A stretch of DNA of 64,000 nt from Brevibacterium daeguense (GTDB lineage: Bacteria > Actinomycetota > Actinomycetes > Actinomycetales > Brevibacteriaceae): positions 1 to 64,000 of the forward strand of contig NZ_JAJTWW010000015.1 of NCBI RefSeq assembly GCF_021729135.1. The letters are read 5' to 3'. The position numbers and the translations under genes were made by a program. The notes beneath the pieces are model-generated. The model saw only the letters and a list, made by a program, of their open reading frames with translations. It was not told the origin of the DNA and searched no databases. Positions 24,171 to 34,012 of the stretch are shown in pieces. Position 1 is the first letter of the stretch. Every line of letters begins with the position of its first letter.

Positions 24171-25221
24171 CCCCCGTGCGCGCGACGCTTCGGTCGTCGT
24201 CGAGAACGTCCACATGAGCTATACGGTGCGAACCAGCGGCTCGGGCAGCAGGCGACCGCTGGACCGAGCCACCCGCAAGCTGCTCGGCCTGGGCTCCAAG
24301 GAGAGGGTGCATGCTCTGAAGGGCGTCAGCCTCGTCGCGCGGCGAGGCGAGTTCGTCGGAGTGATCGGCGCCAACGGCTCCGGGAAATCGACTCTCCTTC
24401 GGCTCATCGCCGGGGTGGAGCGCCCCGACGAGGGCAGAATCCTTGCGCGACGGCAGCCGACGCTTCTGGGTGTGAATGCCGCGCTGCAGTCGTCGCTCTC
24501 CGGCGCGGCGAACATCCGGCTCGGATGTCTGGCGATGGGCATGAGTCCGGAGCAGGCGGACGCGGCATTCGACGAAGTCGTCGAGCTCTCCGCGCTGGGA
24601 GACGCGGTTTACCGTCCGATGGGGTCGTATTCCTCCGGCATGGGATCGCGGCTCCGGTTTGCCATCGCGGTCGCCGCGAGGCCGTCCATCCTGCTCATCG
24701 ACGAGGCGTTGTCGACGGGGGACGCGACCTTCGCCGAGCGAAGCGAACAGGCGATGAGCCAGATGCTGGAAGATGCCGGCACTGTATTCCTCGTCAACCA
24801 TGCGGCAAAGGTCATCCAGGACCTATGCACCCGCGCGGTGTGGCTCCACAAGGGCGAGGTCGTCATGGACGGTGAGGCCGAACACGTCGCCGAGAAATAC
24901 CGCTGGTGGGCCTGGAATCTGGCCAAAGGGAACCACGAGACCGCTGAGAAGCTGCTGACACAGGCGGTCGAAGAGGGGGAAGCGGAATCTGTGCACGTCC
25001 TGTCAACGTCCCCGATGCATATGGAGGAGCCCCGCCACTCCTCGCGGGTTCGCATCTCCCCACGCCACCGGTCGAGGAGCGTGGTCCCCGAACGGGAGCC
25101 GATTCCCGTGCGCCGGCCGACCATAGAGACCGATATGCTTCCCGTGATCTCCGAGAACCAGATCGTCCTGAGACCACCTGCGGAGGAAACTCCCGTGGCA
25201 CGTCACGCGAAGAGACGATGA
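24157..25221 (+). CDS. Second polysaccharide ABC exporter ATPase with C-terminal extension
   Basis: A 354-residue protein with Walker A GANGSGKST, signature YSSGMGSRLRFA and Walker B ILLIDEALSTGD. The ATPase domain ends near residue 250. About 100 residues follow that are charged, rich in Arg, Pro and Glu, and look disordered; they do not resemble the jelly-roll carbohydrate-binding domain of Wzt. The tail is absent from the paralogue at 6965-7723. It may be a cytoplasmic docking segment (inference). The DUF6270 gene overlaps the stop by four bases. Confidence 0.88.
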   Translation: MAELDPRARDASVVVENVHMSYTVRTSGSGSRRPLDRATRKLLGLGSKERVHALKGVSLVARRGEFVGVIGANGSGKSTLLRLIAGVERPDEGRILARRQPTLLGVNAALQSSLSGAANIRLGCLAMGMSPEQADAAFDEVVELSALGDAVYRPMGSYSSGMGSRLRFAIAVAARPSILLIDEALSTGDATFAERSEQAMSQMLEDAGTVFLVNHAAKVIQDLCTRAVWLHKGEVVMDGEAEHVAEKYRWWAWNLAKGNHETAEKLLTQAVEEGEAESVHVLSTSPMHMEEPRHSSRVRISPRHRSRSVVPEREPIPVRRPTIETDMLPVISENQIVLRPPAEETPVARHAKRR

Positions 25222-26132
25222 GCGCTGACGTGACTCAGAAAGCCGAATGCACGAATACTCAACGGATCGCGATCTTCGGATCGTGCGTCAGCCGTGATAC
25301 GTGCGAGTACATCTCCGGTCCGATCGTCGAGGCTTATGTGGCACGGCAGTCCGCGATCGTCTCGCTTCAGCCGGTTGGGGAAGCAACATTCTCCTCGGAC
25401 TCGCTCGACTCGCCCTTCCAGGCGAAGATGTATGAAGGTGATCAGCGCGGGGACGCCGTCCAACGTCTGATCGGAGCAGAACCGGACGTCATTCTCATCG
25501 ACCTCGTCGATGAGAGGCGAGGCGTCTGGCAGTTCCCCGACGGATCGTTCCTGACCAACTCGGTGGAGGCGTCGCGTACCGGAATGGAGAGTCGGGCACC
25601 GGAACTCGGGGCGCGCCTGATCGAGTTCGGCACAGACGAGCACTTCTCCCTGTGGTCGAGGGCCTTCGACAGCCAGGTGCAGGAACTGGCGGACGCGGGT
25701 CTGCTGGCAACTTCCGTCTTGCTGGACATCGAGTGGGCGGCAGCGTTGAGCGGCCACCCCTATCCGAGCACAAGCCTCCGCAGCACTTTGGGCCGCCGCG
25801 TCCGTAGAGGGCAGCGGCGGGCCAGGAACAGCGTCCGTCGGCTCCAGCAGGGCGCGGGTCTCGCCCAATCACTGAAAGCCGCACAGGAGATCAGCGAAAC
25901 CCAGGCCGAATCTTTCGCGCGGCGAGCCTTTGAAGCCAATGAGCGATTGCAGCGTTACACCGGCCACGCTCATCGCCGCCTCGGTACCCGCGTCCGCAGA
26001 GAGTCCAGCGCCCTGCGGATCGATCCCGAACACAAGTGGGGCCCCGAACCTTACCATTACCGAGGCCAGGATTACGTTTCCATAGCCGCCGAGATCTGTG
26101 CGATTGCGAGCCGGAGACATGAAGACAGCTGA
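25218..26132 (+). CDS. DUF6270-like (SGNH-hydrolase-like) protein
   Basis: A 304-residue protein beginning, after a short tail, with RIAIFGSCVSRDTCEYI. A G-S-C-VSRD block at the N-terminus and an acidic WxFPDGSFLTNS segment are what I recall of DUF6270, a family found in capsule and wall polysaccharide loci. The GS-C element sits where the nucleophile block of SGNH esterases would be, and YHYRGQDY near the C-terminus could supply a histidine. An acyl-transfer or deacylase role is therefore possible but unproven. A basic helical insertion (about residues 190-260) separates the halves. The ATG overlaps the ATPase stop as ATGA, closing the overlapped operon. Confidence 0.65.
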   Translation: MSADVTQKAECTNTQRIAIFGSCVSRDTCEYISGPIVEAYVARQSAIVSLQPVGEATFSSDSLDSPFQAKMYEGDQRGDAVQRLIGAEPDVILIDLVDERRGVWQFPDGSFLTNSVEASRTGMESRAPELGARLIEFGTDEHFSLWSRAFDSQVQELADAGLLATSVLLDIEWAAALSGHPYPSTSLRSTLGRRVRRGQRRARNSVRRLQQGAGLAQSLKAAQEISETQAESFARRAFEANERLQRYTGHAHRRLGTRVRRESSALRIDPEHKWGPEPYHYRGQDYVSIAAEICAIASRRHEDS

Positions 26133-26165
26133 CCGTCCAGCACGTGTGATTGGAGAACCGCACAC

Positions 26166-28352
26166 ATGAGCAGATCATTCTCTGCCGCGCGCCGGAGTAT
26201 CTGGCGGATACGGTATTCGCTGGGGCAGGCCATCGCCCCCAAGCTTCCCTCCGCTCCCGCGAAATCGGATTCTGGGCGGCGATCAGGGGAGGACGACAGC
26301 GGGGGATCCGCGACAGTGCGAAGCGAGGCATCCGCTCTCTGGGCGGAAGGCAGGAAGACGGACGCCTTGGACCTGCTGCGCCGCAGCTTGCGCGACATGC
26401 CGAACGACAGCCTCCTGTGGATGTCGTACGGCAATCGCCTCCAGTCCGACGGGCGTTTCGATCCCGCCTACATCGCCTTCAACAACGCGGTCGAGGTGGA
26501 CGCCGGCAATTTCGCTGCTCTCGAGTCCTTCATCGCAATGGCCGCCAGCCGGCAGGAATTCTCGCGAGTTCGGGAAGTCCTCACTCGGCTCCCCGAAGCG
26601 ATCAAGGGTCGCCCTCATCGACTCCTGCCGTCGCTCGACTTCTCGATTCCCAATCGCATCGATGAGGCCGTCGACGTCGTTGCCCGTGAGGGTGACATGA
26701 TTGCGCAGGCAGTGGTGGAGCTCCACCGGTCCGACGGTCAGGCAACGCTTGAAGACTTGGATGAAGTCGAGACTGCTCAGGCAAGAGCGATCTTCTGCTT
26801 GGCACGGGGGCGGAGGGCGGCAGCGATTGAAACAATCCGTCAGCTGCCAGAGGACAAGGTGCCGGTTACGAGCCTGCGCCTAGCGATCCGCCGAGAACTT
26901 GCACGTGATCAGCACGACGCGGCCCCTGGACTCTTGAGCGAATACCTCCGCGCTCGACCGGATGACGCGTGGGCGAAGAATAAGCTTCGCGTTGGTAAGG
27001 TGCGAAGCGATCACCAACTTGCTCAGTCTGGTTTTCCTTTTCCTCCCGCAGCGGAGATAAGGTCCTATTCTCCGCAGCAGAACAAGGTCGCATACCTTCT
27101 GCACAATTCGCTTCCCTACCATTCCGCGGGCTACTCGACGCGCACGCACGGTCTGTTGTCCGCTGTTCGGCAGCAGGGTTGGGACATGGTCGGCGTAACT
27201 CGGCTTGGGTATCCCTACGACATGCCCCAGTACAAGGAGCTCGGTCCCATTCAGGCAATCGACATAGTCAACGGCGTGCCGTACCACCGGTTGAGCACGG
27301 AACCGGGCCTTGAGATGAAGAAGCCCATCCAGCAGTATGTCGACCGCTATGTCGAAAGGCTGAAGGTCTTCGCCGAGGACGAAAAGCCGTTCCTGCTGCA
27401 CGCCGCGTCGAACCATTGGAATGGCCTCGCAGCAGTTTCCGCAGCTCTTCAGTTGGGTTTGCCCTCGGTCTACGAAGTTCGGGGGCTGTGGGAAGTGACA
27501 CGCGGCTCCCGCGACCCGGAATGGGCAAGCGGAGGAATGTACCGGTTCATGGCCCGCATGGAAGCTGACGCTGCCTCCAATGCCACACACGTTCTAGCTA
27601 TCACCCACGCTCTGAAAAGCGAGCTGATCGCACGAGGCGTGGACGGAGAGAAGATCACTGTGGTGCCGAACGGCGTGGACTCATCGCGCTTCCGGCGCCG
27701 GGAGCGTGACCGTGAGCTCGCCCAGTCACTCGGCATCAACAACAAGACCGTGATCGGCTACGTTGGTTCGATCCTCGACTACGAGGGGCTGGGACTCCTC
27801 ATCGAATCTGCCGGCAAGATTGCCAGCGAGCGTGACGATTTCGTGGTGCTGCTCGTCGGTGACGGTGCCGAGCTGGAGAAGTTCAGGACTGAGGTGGAGA
27901 TCGCAGGGCTGCAGCACCTGTTCCGGTTCACGGGACGAGTCCCCCACGAGGAAGTCGAGCGGTATTACTCCCTGATCGACATCACCCCGTTCCCGAGGCT
28001 GCCGCTTCCTGTCTGTGAGATGGTTTCGCCATTGAAGCCATTCGAAGCGATGTCGATGGAGAAGGCGGTCGTTGCGTCGGACGTCGCTGCGCTGGCAGAG
28101 ATTGTCAGACACGGAGAAACTGGGCTACTCCATGAAAAGGGCAACGCCGATTCCCTTGCGACTGCGCTGCGGCAGCTGTTGGACAACCACGAACTGCGCT
28201 CCCGCCTCGCGGTGAACGGGCGCCGTTGGGTGACTGAAGAGCGGCAATGGAGCCAGCTCGGGCGAACCATCAGCGACATCTATGAATCCTTGGGAGGACG
28301 CAGCAGTGCGCCGGCGGTCTTGACTGGTGCCGCTGCACTACGAGTCCCGTGA
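26166..28352 (+). CDS. Glycosyltransferase family 4 with TPR-like N-terminal region
   Basis: A 728-residue protein. Residues of about 55-290 show helix pairs with TPR character (ALDLLRRSLRDMPNDSLLWM, AYIAFNNAVEVDAGNFAAL). The GT-B domain begins near residue 300 with LHNSLPYHSAGYSTRTHG. It has KITVVPNGVDSSRF at the start of the C-terminal lobe and VSPLKPFEAMSMEKAVV in the donor site. It is a paralogue of the enzymes at 21550 and 30106. It lies 33 bases after the DUF6270 gene, so it may be the last member of that operon or the first of the next group. Confidence 0.87.
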   Translation: MSRSFSAARRSIWRIRYSLGQAIAPKLPSAPAKSDSGRRSGEDDSGGSATVRSEASALWAEGRKTDALDLLRRSLRDMPNDSLLWMSYGNRLQSDGRFDPAYIAFNNAVEVDAGNFAALESFIAMAASRQEFSRVREVLTRLPEAIKGRPHRLLPSLDFSIPNRIDEAVDVVAREGDMIAQAVVELHRSDGQATLEDLDEVETAQARAIFCLARGRRAAAIETIRQLPEDKVPVTSLRLAIRRELARDQHDAAPGLLSEYLRARPDDAWAKNKLRVGKVRSDHQLAQSGFPFPPAAEIRSYSPQQNKVAYLLHNSLPYHSAGYSTRTHGLLSAVRQQGWDMVGVTRLGYPYDMPQYKELGPIQAIDIVNGVPYHRLSTEPGLEMKKPIQQYVDRYVERLKVFAEDEKPFLLHAASNHWNGLAAVSAALQLGLPSVYEVRGLWEVTRGSRDPEWASGGMYRFMARMEADAASNATHVLAITHALKSELIARGVDGEKITVVPNGVDSSRFRRRERDRELAQSLGINNKTVIGYVGSILDYEGLGLLIESAGKIASERDDFVVLLVGDGAELEKFRTEVEIAGLQHLFRFTGRVPHEEVERYYSLIDITPFPRLPLPVCEMVSPLKPFEAMSMEKAVVASDVAALAEIVRHGETGLLHEKGNADSLATALRQLLDNHELRSRLAVNGRRWVTEERQWSQLGRTISDIYESLGGRSSAPAVLTGAAALRVP

Positions 28353-28414
28353 GCGAGATCGGCTAGTCCGCCGACTACTATTCCCCGTCATCCCCACACG
28401 TCCCCGGAGAGTGC

Positions 28415-29842
28415 GTGAACGAGAAGTTGTTGTACAGCAGAGGCTTCCTTCTGACTGGTGAAGGGCACAAGATCAGCGATCTGCCGTCTCATTGGGCATC
28501 CTTGACGTTCTCGGACTGTACCCTCTATTACGATCCGAGAGTGGAAGCGATCGTCACCGAAGGAACATCCGCCACTGTCGCCATTGTGGGATATGCAAGC
28601 GCAGAGATAGATGGGCAGAGGACCGCTGATCTGCGGAGCATTGCAGGACGGATCGCAGGTCGCCTGCCTGGGAATGCCAACTCGTTATTGGATGACTTGA
28701 ACGGCCGATACGTTCTTTTTATGGTGTCCGATGGCCGTATAAAAGTGCAGACCGACGCCACCGGCTTGCGGCCGGTGTACTTCAGTCGTATCCAGCACCC
28801 GCCCGTGGTCGCTTCCCATGCCGATTTGGCCGCGCGGGCCAGCGGCGCGGTCAGTTCGTACGCTGCCGATCGAGGTTTCCTGAACGCCCAGAATCTTCGC
28901 TGTCCTCCGGGCCGGGAGACCGGCTACAACGGAATCGTCGCTCTGACGCCGAACGTGGAGCTCGACTTGGAGACACGAGCGACCACCAGAATCTTTCCTC
29001 GGCGCCCCGACCTCTCGGACTTCGAACCGCTTTCCGTGGCCGAGGTGGTGGCGAGCGCGCGGGAGCACGTCGCTTCTCTCGCGGAACAGCGAGGACAACT
29101 GCTGCTCTCTTTGTCGGCCGGAAAGGACAGCCGGGCCAGTTTAGCAATCCTTCGTCCTTGGGCGGAAGAGCTCCTGGCGTTCACCTACGACGTGACCTAC
29201 AAGGAGAAGTCCCGCGCCAATCGGTTTGACGTTGTTGCTGCGGCGCAGGTCGCGTCCAAGGCCGGAGTCCGGCACAAGGTCTTACCGATACCGAAGATGG
29301 AGTCCGAATCGACCTTCTTGGATGTTCTCAAGCGAAACCGCAAGTGGGGCCACAGTGCATCCGTAGCGAGAGCCTACAGTGAGCAGCTTCCTGACGGCCT
29401 GCACTTCAGGTCGAATGGATATGCCGTCCTCGGCGACCACTATCGGTCCACGGGACAGAGCGCCGCTGAGACTCTGGATGCAAGCGAGATGGCCGCCATC
29501 GCTTCGCGGAGAAAGGCGCAGGCGCCGTTCGTCGTGGACATCTTTCGGGAGTTCGTTGACGGAACACAGTTCCCGGTGGTAGGCGCGGGAGTTCTTGACC
29601 CGCTTCGACTGTTCTATTGGGAGTACCGGTTGGGGGTGTGGGCGACCTCTATCGTTGCCGAGAGCGATATCGCCCACGAGACGTGCTTCCTCTTGAACTC
29701 CCGGAGGCTGATAGCGGGATCGATGCTGGATGCCGCAAATCGTGGCAGCACGAGCCCGCAGATCGACATAGTGCGGGAAGCGTGGCCGGACCTCCTGGAA
29801 GTTGACGTCAACGGAACGCACGTGGATAGCGAGGGGTCTTGA
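28415..29842 (+). CDS. Asparagine-synthetase-like amidotransferase without N-terminal catalytic cysteine (copy 1)
   Basis: A 475-residue protein. Residues 1-200 resemble a class II glutaminase (Ntn) fold, with LNGRYVLFMV and TDATGLRPVYFS, but the chain begins Met-Asn-Glu, so the Cys2 nucleophile is missing. The ATP-pyrophosphatase part starts with SAGKDSR at residues 234-240, a variant of the SGGxDS loop. Ammonia would have to come from elsewhere, or the synthetase domain may use another amine. In polysaccharide loci such proteins are suspected of amidating uronic acids (for example WbpS-type). The GTG start has GGAGA four bases upstream. It is one of three such proteins in this locus. Confidence 0.8.
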   Translation: MNEKLLYSRGFLLTGEGHKISDLPSHWASLTFSDCTLYYDPRVEAIVTEGTSATVAIVGYASAEIDGQRTADLRSIAGRIAGRLPGNANSLLDDLNGRYVLFMVSDGRIKVQTDATGLRPVYFSRIQHPPVVASHADLAARASGAVSSYAADRGFLNAQNLRCPPGRETGYNGIVALTPNVELDLETRATTRIFPRRPDLSDFEPLSVAEVVASAREHVASLAEQRGQLLLSLSAGKDSRASLAILRPWAEELLAFTYDVTYKEKSRANRFDVVAAAQVASKAGVRHKVLPIPKMESESTFLDVLKRNRKWGHSASVARAYSEQLPDGLHFRSNGYAVLGDHYRSTGQSAAETLDASEMAAIASRRKAQAPFVVDIFREFVDGTQFPVVGAGVLDPLRLFYWEYRLGVWATSIVAESDIAHETCFLLNSRRLIAGSMLDAANRGSTSPQIDIVREAWPDLLEVDVNGTHVDSEGS

Positions 29843-30075
29843 TCCGTTGGTCTCTTCGCGAAAGGCAGATGCAGTTGATCTCATCCTGCGACGCGCCACG
29901 ATTTGTTGTTGACCCGCTTGCTGATCCCGATTTCTGCAAACACTGACGTTGATGAGAAAGTGACGAAGCGTGGACTGTGTAGTCGTTGCGAGGCGATGGC
30001 CTTGTGAACCTCAGCTCCGGCGCCGGTAGCTGTCGGTACGAACGAGTTGAAATGAATGACAATTGTGGAAACAAA

Positions 30076-30081
30076 TACAAT
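30076..30081 (+). promoter_or_regulatory. Possible -10 element for the glycosyltransferase-heparinase gene
   Basis: TACAAT lies 25 bases before the GTG at 30106 inside an AT-rich patch at the end of a 263-base gap. No good -35 element is seen at standard spacing, so this is a weak call. The gap suggests that a separate transcript starts here. Confidence 0.25.
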
Positions 30082-30105
30082 ACCCGGAATTGAGGCGAGG
30101 AATCG

Positions 30106-33100
30106 GTGCGAGTGATGGTTCGGAGGTTGGCCGGAACAGCGGGCGTTGTAGCGGTGCTCGCGGCGGTGCTCCTGGTGTTTGCAGCTGTGACTGGATCCCG
30201 GCTGGCAGCAGTATCTGCGAGCCTTATAGTCTGCACTTTGATCTTGTTGGCGAGCATCCTGGCTTTTCGCGTGATCGGCCGTTTTGCTACGTCGACGGAC
30301 CAGTTTTCAACGCGAGCCGGAAATCTGGAGCGGCGAACTGGGCAGGTTGCTGAAGCGGCAGTATCGCTTCGGGACCGTATTGAGTCCGCGGAGCGTGACC
30401 TGGCCCAAATGAAGACCGAACTTTCTGAGCGCTCTGAAAAAGATGATGCTGAGGGTCAAGCGTTTGAAGCGCTTGCTCAGGAGGTGGCAAGGGTCCATAG
30501 GGACCTGAAAGTGCTGCGCCGGCGTGTTCCAGCAAACTTCCTCGCTCCCGTGAAATCAGACCTTGCGGAGCTCAAGAATGGAACCGCTGATAACACGCGT
30601 GTCGCCTTCGAATCCGCCCTTCAATTGGGTCGGAGACCAGAAAATATTATTTCCAAACACCAGGCGACCAAGCTCTTTCGCGATTATCTCAATCGCGACG
30701 AACTGCTCCAGCTGCGTCCGCTTATAGAGGGATTCGATCTCCTTCGAAAGCAGCAGCTGACCACTCTTCGCCGCCTGTATCGTTTCTACCGAGGCGCTGG
30801 CTATTGGGATTTGGCATCCACGATTCTGACCGAAGTGCACCGGAAATCCGGTCGCGACTCAGATGCTCATGCTGTCAAGAAGATTCAACACGAGATCGAG
30901 CTTTTCTCTTACCCGACGCTCGTGCATGCTGATCTTGCTCCCGGGAATGCGTATGATCCCACGGGCCCGATTCTGCATATGGTCGGACGAGTTCTCCCGC
31001 AGACTCAAACCGGATATACCCTGCGAACCCAATATACAGCTGTGGCTCAGGCCAAGAAGGGCTTGCCTGTTGCGGTTGTGGGACAGTCAGGCATCACTGA
31101 CTTCCGGGGCGAAGAAGCTGCGCACTACACGCATATGGGCATCGACTACTACCTGTTGCCGGGAGATCCTCGTAACGAAATGCTCATCGACGACTGGCTG
31201 CGCGAGAACATCGTTCACCTGGGTCGGCTCGTTATGAAATTGCGGCCGAGCATTTTGCATGCCCAGTCCGACTTCTTCAACGCCTTGATCACTGATGCTG
31301 TTGGGAAAAAGTATGGCATTCCGACCGCTTATGAATCCCGGGGCTTTTGGGAAGAGTCGTGGCTTTCTAGAGTCATTGATTCGAACGACTGGGCGGATGA
31401 AGCCGCGCGCTTGTTCGCAATGTATGGGAAGCCAGCAGCCTACGAACTGCGCAAGCACGCCGAAGAAGTCTCCCGGTTGCTGCCAAACCATGTATTCACG
31501 CTGGCCGAGGTGATGAAGAGCCATATCTTGCAGGCAGCGGATGGTTCGCTCTCTGAAACCGATGTGACGATCGTTCCGAATGCAGTCGATTCCGGCAATT
31601 TCCCCGTGCAAGGACGAGATCAAGCACTTGCCGCGGAAATTGGTATTCCAGAGGGAGCTGTCACGATCGGTTACATTTCATCACTTGTTGAGTACGAAGG
31701 AATCGACACGCTAATCGATGCGTATCACCTTGCTAGAGCTTCTGTTTCCCAAACCACGTGTCTGCTACTGGTGGGCGATGGAGACTACCGGTCAACTCTC
31801 CAAGAGCACGTCGAGCGCCGAGGCGTCGAAAACGTAGTTTTCACTGGACGCGTGCCGCATGAGGACGTACTTCGGTACTACGGATTGATCGATATTTTCG
31901 TAGTTCCAAGAAAGCCTTCAGCTGTGGCCCACTTGGTGACGCCGCTCAAGCCGTTTGAAGCGTTCTCTACTGGGCGTGCTGTCGTGCTTTCAGATGTTGG
32001 CGCGCTGCAAGAAATTGCTGACCAATCGGGCGCAGTCGAAACTTTCCGCGCCGGTTCAGCGGACAGCCTGGCAGCGAAGCTGATTGCACTGATCAATGAC
32101 CCGGAACGACGCCACGATCTCAGCAGACGTGCCGCTCGCTGGGTGCGAAATTATCGGTCCTGGGACAGAAACGTCAATGAGTATTACAAGGCCTACAGAA
32201 AGCTGGGATACTCAGGGCCGGACAACACTCTCATCGAATCGGAGATCGCATTAACTGAGCGAGGTATCAACCCCGGCGAGTTGCTGGAGGAACTTACGGC
32301 AGCAAAGCTGCCTCCGTCCAAGGGCTGGTTCACCATTCAGGACATTCGCCAGTCTGCGCGATCAGTTCTCGAAGATGGATGGCGGTTTGCAAGCTTCGAG
32401 CCAGTGCCGGTTACCAGCATCAGGGAGTGGTCACGATACGGCGAGGAGCATCGTTCATGGGGGTTCCACCTTCACGCCTGGGAGTTCATGGATCCGCTTA
32501 TTCGGGAGTTCGATGAGGAGGGGGATCCACGGTGGATCGAGGCGGCAGTTCACATAGCGGTTCGCTGGATCGAGAGCCATCTGGGCGTCGATGAAGATCA
32601 AGATCCTATGGCTTGGTACGACATGTCGCTGTCCCTGCGAACGCCTCGGCTGCTCGCACTCGCCCTGCGCGCTGCCCGCATCGATGGGATGAGGGAGCAG
32701 ACTGTGGTGCTTGCCGAGGCCATAGCGTGGCACCTTGATGAACTGCACAAGGACCGCGCTTTCAACCCGAACAACAACCATGGGTTCTATACCGCTGTGT
32801 CTCAGGTTCATGCCGCAAAGTACTGTCCGATGTTTCCGGCAGCTCAGCCCACCGCAGAAGAGGGTAAGGAGCGGCTGGCCCGAATGGCTCAGTCCCAGTT
32901 TGCGGTCGACGGAGTCCACCTCGAGCACTCGCCGGATTACCATCGGATGCTGCTCAACTCTTTCGAGCTCGCTGTCACTGACGGTCTTATCGAAGATGAG
33001 GAAGTCAAGGGGCGGATCGAACGCGCAGCTCATGTCCTTGGCTGGATGATTCAGCCCGATGGGACCCTTGTTCAATTCGGGGACTCGCCGGAGACGCGAA

Positions 33101-33960
33101 TGGTGGGTCGTGAAGCCAAGTCAATTGACCCGGAGACGCAGTACATTCTCTCGGACGGTGAACAGGGAAGACGACCATCACTAGAGTTGGCAGTGTACTC
33201 AGATGGGGGTTACGCATTCGTCCGATCTCCACAGCCCAATGGACCGGGCGCCTTGCGCCAAAGTGGCTATCTAGCATTCAGCGCTGCCTTCCATTCTCGT
33301 GCCCATAAACATGCGGACGATCTGAACCTCGTCTGGTTCGACAGGGGCCAGCAGATCTTGACGGATAGCGGACGATTTGGCTATGGCGATCTCCTGCCAG
33401 CCGATTCGCCGATGCGTCGCGACGGCTTCTACTATGCAGCACCGGAACGCCAATACGTCGAAGGCACGATGGCCCACAACACCCTCATGATGGACGGCCG
33501 CAATCAGGAGCGTCGAACCCGTACCCCTTACGGGAGTGGAATTGGAGAGTGCTCGGAAAACGACGGTGTGTTCGATCTGTCGGGAAGGGTGCATCACGCT
33601 GACTACATTCATCGGCGACGGCTCATCTATCGCCCAGGAAGCGAACTGCTTATCAAGGATTCTGTCTTCTCCCAGTCGCCCGAGACCCGGGAAGGCACGC
33701 TGTGGTTCAACATCTCCGGCATTTTCGAGGTCGAATCTGCTGAAGAATCCGTGGTCTTCGTCGCGAGTACCGAGGCTGGCTCATTGCGTCTGGTGGTCAG
33801 CGGTCCTGGAACAATGATCGAGCCTGTTCGAGGTCAGATGAATCCAATGCGCGGATGGCGGTCGAGACAGGATCGTTCACTTGAACCCACGTGGTCCCTT
33901 GGATTCAGGTTTCCTATCGATACAAGAGCTTCGGTGGAAACGAGACTCGCTCTCGAATAG
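30106..33960 (+). CDS. Membrane-anchored glycosyltransferase fused to a heparinase II/III-like domain
   Basis: A 1284-residue fusion. Residues of about 8-58 hold two hydrophobic helices. Residues 65-145 form a heptad-like coiled coil (LERRTGQVAEAAVSLRDRIE). A GT4 domain covers about 288-700 (LPQTQTGYTLRTQ at the start, VTPLKPFEAFSTGRAVVLSD in the donor site). From about 720 to the end is an alginate-lyase/heparinase II-III architecture: a helical barrel with NPNNNHGFYT near 888, then a beta-rich part with HKHADDLNLVWFDRG near 1065. The topology puts both large domains on one side of the membrane, most simply the cytoplasm, which is odd for a lyase and suggests modification of nascent polymer. 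The start is GTG with AGGA nearby. Confidence 0.85.
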   Translation: MRVMVRRLAGTAGVVAVLAAVLLVFAAVTGSRLAAVSASLIVCTLILLASILAFRVIGRFATSTDQFSTRAGNLERRTGQVAEAAVSLRDRIESAERDLAQMKTELSERSEKDDAEGQAFEALAQEVARVHRDLKVLRRRVPANFLAPVKSDLAELKNGTADNTRVAFESALQLGRRPENIISKHQATKLFRDYLNRDELLQLRPLIEGFDLLRKQQLTTLRRLYRFYRGAGYWDLASTILTEVHRKSGRDSDAHAVKKIQHEIELFSYPTLVHADLAPGNAYDPTGPILHMVGRVLPQTQTGYTLRTQYTAVAQAKKGLPVAVVGQSGITDFRGEEAAHYTHMGIDYYLLPGDPRNEMLIDDWLRENIVHLGRLVMKLRPSILHAQSDFFNALITDAVGKKYGIPTAYESRGFWEESWLSRVIDSNDWADEAARLFAMYGKPAAYELRKHAEEVSRLLPNHVFTLAEVMKSHILQAADGSLSETDVTIVPNAVDSGNFPVQGRDQALAAEIGIPEGAVTIGYISSLVEYEGIDTLIDAYHLARASVSQTTCLLLVGDGDYRSTLQEHVERRGVENVVFTGRVPHEDVLRYYGLIDIFVVPRKPSAVAHLVTPLKPFEAFSTGRAVVLSDVGALQEIADQSGAVETFRAGSADSLAAKLIALINDPERRHDLSRRAARWVRNYRSWDRNVNEYYKAYRKLGYSGPDNTLIESEIALTERGINPGELLEELTAAKLPPSKGWFTIQDIRQSARSVLEDGWRFASFEPVPVTSIREWSRYGEEHRSWGFHLHAWEFMDPLIREFDEEGDPRWIEAAVHIAVRWIESHLGVDEDQDPMAWYDMSLSLRTPRLLALALRAARIDGMREQTVVLAEAIAWHLDELHKDRAFNPNNNHGFYTAVSQVHAAKYCPMFPAAQPTAEEGKERLARMAQSQFAVDGVHLEHSPDYHRMLLNSFELAVTDGLIEDEEVKGRIERAAHVLGWMIQPDGTLVQFGDSPETRMVGREAKSIDPETQYILSDGEQGRRPSLELAVYSDGGYAFVRSPQPNGPGALRQSGYLAFSAAFHSRAHKHADDLNLVWFDRGQQILTDSGRFGYGDLLPADSPMRRDGFYYAAPERQYVEGTMAHNTLMMDGRNQERRTRTPYGSGIGECSENDGVFDLSGRVHHADYIHRRRLIYRPGSELLIKDSVFSQSPETREGTLWFNISGIFEVESAEESVVFVASTEAGSLRLVVSGPGTMIEPVRGQMNPMRGWRSRQDRSLEPTWSLGFRFPIDTRASVETRLALE

Positions 33961-34012
33961 GCGTACCGTCACCCAATAGTTCTTTCTTACTCCCTTGCTG
34001 AAAGGCCTTGTT

